A DNA stretch of 8,540 nt, from positions 1 to 8,540 of the forward strand of contig JAZQWC010000040.1 of NCBI GenBank assembly GCA_045632125.1, read 5' to 3'. This DNA comes from CALWPV01 sp045632125. Lineage in GTDB: Bacteria; Bacillota; Clostridia; Lachnospirales; Bianqueaceae. A program made the position numbers and the translations under genes. The notes under the pieces were generated by a model, which did not search any database, had not been told where the DNA came from, and was given only the letters and a program-made list of their open reading frames with translations. Below are positions 6,773-8,540 of this stretch, one piece after another (position 1 is the stretch's first letter; every line of letters starts with the position of its first letter).

Positions 6773-6811
6773 TAACGATAAAGAAATTTGGCTGATAGGA
6801 GGACTTGGTGG

Positions 6812-8086
6812 ATGGATGCCATACGATATCCGATATATCAAAATGATCGGCAGTATTTGAGAGAACTGGCCTTATATCAGGCGGAACTGGCGCATTTGCC
6901 CGGAATGCAGGAGAGAACGGCAGATTGGATTTTACATAATGATTTAAAGAGCGATCGTCCTATGGTTACGATTGAAAACCGTACCTTTGCATCGGATATT
7001 TTGCCGCCCCTACAATGTGAAGGAAAGGCAGCCAGAGTGATTGAGCATAAACTGCTGAGCACGGTTTATGGTTATTTGTTTACGCAGGATGATCGTGTGG
7101 TGCCGGACTTTTATGCTTGGATCCCGACGATCAATATGCGCATCTTTGGCTTAGAACTGGTGGAACACAGAGCCAAAGATCAGAACCAACGAACCGTAGG
7201 TTTTGCCATTGATCATCCAATCACCGATTTGGAAACTCAGGTGCATGATCTGGGTCCGTCAGTGTATGATTTTGACCGAGCCTTATTCGAAGAAGAACGT
7301 ACTTTGGCGGAAGAGGCCTTTGGAGATGTTCTTCCAATTCGTTTTCAGTGCATGCCGGTTTCCTGTTATTTGACTAAACATATTGTGGATCTAATGGGTA
7401 TGGAAGAAATGATGTATGCCTTCTATGATTGTCCGGATGAACTACATTTGCTGGTACAAAAAATCGAAGAGGAATATGATCATTTTTATGACTTTTTGGA
7501 AGCCGGCAATCTGTTAACCGCGAACAATGACAATGTTTTGGTAAAGATGGGAACCTTTGGTTTTACCAAGGACCTGCCCGGTCGCGACCAATTTGAAGGA
7601 AACACGCCCAAATTGAAACAGCTGTGGGGCCATTTGAATTCGCAGGAAACGGTATCGATTTCGCCGGCTATGTTTAATGAGTTTTTCCTAGATAGCTATA
7701 TTCGGATCGCTGCGAAATTTGGTTTGTATACCTATGGTTGCTGTGAACCTGTGGATCGTCTTTGGGACAGCAGTTTGAACCGACTTTCCGAGGGACTGCG
7801 CAAATTATCAATTTCTCCTTGGTGTAATGAAGAATTTATGGGAGAGCGTCTGCGGGGCAGCCGTATCATTTTCCACAGAAAACCCGCTGCCACGTTTATC
7901 GGCGTGGGCGATCAGCTGGATGAAGAGGCCTTTGCCGAGCATATTAAGCGAACCATTTTAGCAGCTCAGGGCTGTAAACTTGAAATTTCCATGCGTGATA
8001 TCTATACTCTAGGTGCGGATAAAATGAAGGCTGTCAAGGCTATGGAGATCACCCGCAATTTGATCGACCGTTATTGGAAACCCTGA
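6812..8086 (+). CDS. Uroporphyrinogen decarboxylase (URO-D)-fold family protein, probable methyltransferase-like
   Basis: A 424-residue protein with the signature of the large Bacillota group of URO-D-fold proteins, related to the corrinoid methyltransferases MtaA and CmuA rather than to haem-pathway HemE. It is longer than HemE (about 350) and lacks HemE's N-terminal substrate loop. The C-terminal half has YGCCEPVDRLW (Cys310, Cys311, Glu312) and ISPWCNEEF (Cys338). These are candidates for the zinc site that activates thiols in MtaA-type enzymes. DRPMVTIEN (about 48-56) is an N-terminal family mark shared with the next gene. I chose the ATG at 6812 because AGGAGG (6797-6802) lies 9 bases before it; an in-frame TTG at 6788 lies upstream of that site. 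A second URO-D-like gene follows after 36 bases. The methyl donor and acceptor are unknown and no corrinoid protein is in view. Confidence 0.75.
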   Translation: MDAIRYPIYQNDRQYLRELALYQAELAHLPGMQERTADWILHNDLKSDRPMVTIENRTFASDILPPLQCEGKAARVIEHKLLSTVYGYLFTQDDRVVPDFYAWIPTINMRIFGLELVEHRAKDQNQRTVGFAIDHPITDLETQVHDLGPSVYDFDRALFEEERTLAEEAFGDVLPIRFQCMPVSCYLTKHIVDLMGMEEMMYAFYDCPDELHLLVQKIEEEYDHFYDFLEAGNLLTANNDNVLVKMGTFGFTKDLPGRDQFEGNTPKLKQLWGHLNSQETVSISPAMFNEFFLDSYIRIAAKFGLYTYGCCEPVDRLWDSSLNRLSEGLRKLSISPWCNEEFMGERLRGSRIIFHRKPAATFIGVGDQLDEEAFAEHIKRTILAAQGCKLEISMRDIYTLGADKMKAVKAMEITRNLIDRYWKP

Positions 8087-8122
8087 AAATAAAAGAAACG
8101 ATCCACCAACCGGAGGTATACT

Positions 8123-8540
8123 ATGGTATTAAAATATAAACCGGATTTGGACGAAACCATCAAACGATTTGATGCCTTTTGGGCCGGCGATGTGCTAGAC
8201 CGCCCGTTAGTCTGCATTCGGGCGCCCAAAAAAAATGCAGAAGGAAGTAACAATGTAGGCCGCATGTATGAGGAGCAGTATAAGGCCCGTACCGAAGCGG
8301 ACTTTGAAGCTGTACTGCGCTGCTTTGAAGAAAAGTCGGTGGCCCGTACGGCCTTTCTGGGAGAGAGCATTCCCTTCTTTCCGCTGAGTTTTTCGCCGGA
8401 TATGTTTGCCTCTTTCTTCGGCGCGCAGATCTGCACTTCCGGCGGCAAGGAAATTGATACCACATGGGTCGAGCCGATGGTTGAAGACTGGTGTGATTTC
8501 CCCGGTATTATGGACGAGGGCCCCGACGGTACGTTCCAGC
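8123..8540 (+). CDS. Second URO-D-like family protein (3' end outside window)
   Basis: An open frame of 139 codons runs from an ATG at 8123 to the right edge without a stop. GGAGG (8112-8116) lies 6 bases before the ATG. The N-terminus reads FDAFWAGDVLDRPLVCIRAP, and SFSPDMFASFFGAQI follows at about 92-106. These match in order the DRPMVTIEN and WIPTINMRIFGLEL parts of the upstream protein, so I read it as a diverged paralogue in the same operon (36-base gap, no terminator). This N-terminal form is typical of uncharacterised URO-D-fold proteins of Bacillota. Only about a third of the expected length is present, and the zinc-site region lies beyond the edge, so function is not assignable. Confidence 0.7.
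   Translation, partial: MVLKYKPDLDETIKRFDAFWAGDVLDRPLVCIRAPKKNAEGSNNVGRMYEEQYKARTEADFEAVLRCFEEKSVARTAFLGESIPFFPLSFSPDMFASFFGAQICTSGGKEIDTTWVEPMVEDWCDFPGIMDEGPDGTFQ

Noticed and set aside
6788..6811. TTG at 6788 as start of the first URO-D-like gene
   Set aside because: The AGGAGG ribosome site lies downstream of it, inside the extra codons, and serves the ATG at 6812.
6812..8086. Haem-pathway uroporphyrinogen decarboxylase (HemE)
   Set aside because: The length, the Cys-rich C-terminal motif and the absence of other haem genes fit the methyltransferase-like URO-D-fold group better.

Overview
The window looks like chromosomal DNA of a Gram-positive, probably gut-associated Bacillota bacterium (Clostridia or Erysipelotrichia type). 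The reasons are strong GGAGG-type ribosome sites before nearly every gene, use of a TTG start, compact consensus sigma-A promoters, simple hairpin-plus-T-run terminators, and a tRNA without an encoded CCA end. This placement is inference from style, not from a marker gene. I see no phage, transposon or CRISPR signal.

Layout. (1) Positions 3-1338: a GNAT acetyltransferase, cut by the left edge, translationally close-coupled to a class-C beta-lactamase-fold serine hydrolase. (2) 1359-1518: a tRNA-Gly(CCC) with a consensus promoter and a strong terminator. (3) 1548-3698: an AEC-family permease followed by an MFS transporter in one transcription unit, closed by a terminator shared with the converging gene. 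(4) 3765-5633, minus strand: a large GH20-type beta-N-acetylhexosaminidase without signal peptide. (5) 5634-5795: a divergent promoter region with repeats that look like an operator. (6) 5796-6650: a xylose-isomerase-like TIM-barrel sugar phosphate isomerase/epimerase with its own terminator. (7) 6812-8540: two consecutive uroporphyrinogen-decarboxylase (URO-D)-fold proteins, the second running off the right edge.

The right half (3765-8540) reads as a sugar or glycan utilisation locus: a cytoplasmic exo-hexosaminidase, a TIM-barrel isomerase and two URO-D/methyltransferase-fold proteins of unknown reaction. The promoters of the isomerase gene and of the first URO-D-like gene share a 16-of-19-base block across the -35 box and spacer, in the same register to the -10 box. 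This suggests that they are co-regulated or copied from one another. The MFS transporter could import the substrate, but its link to the locus rests only on proximity. The most novel part is the pair of URO-D-like proteins and the shared promoter block. The rest are familiar families in an ordinary arrangement.
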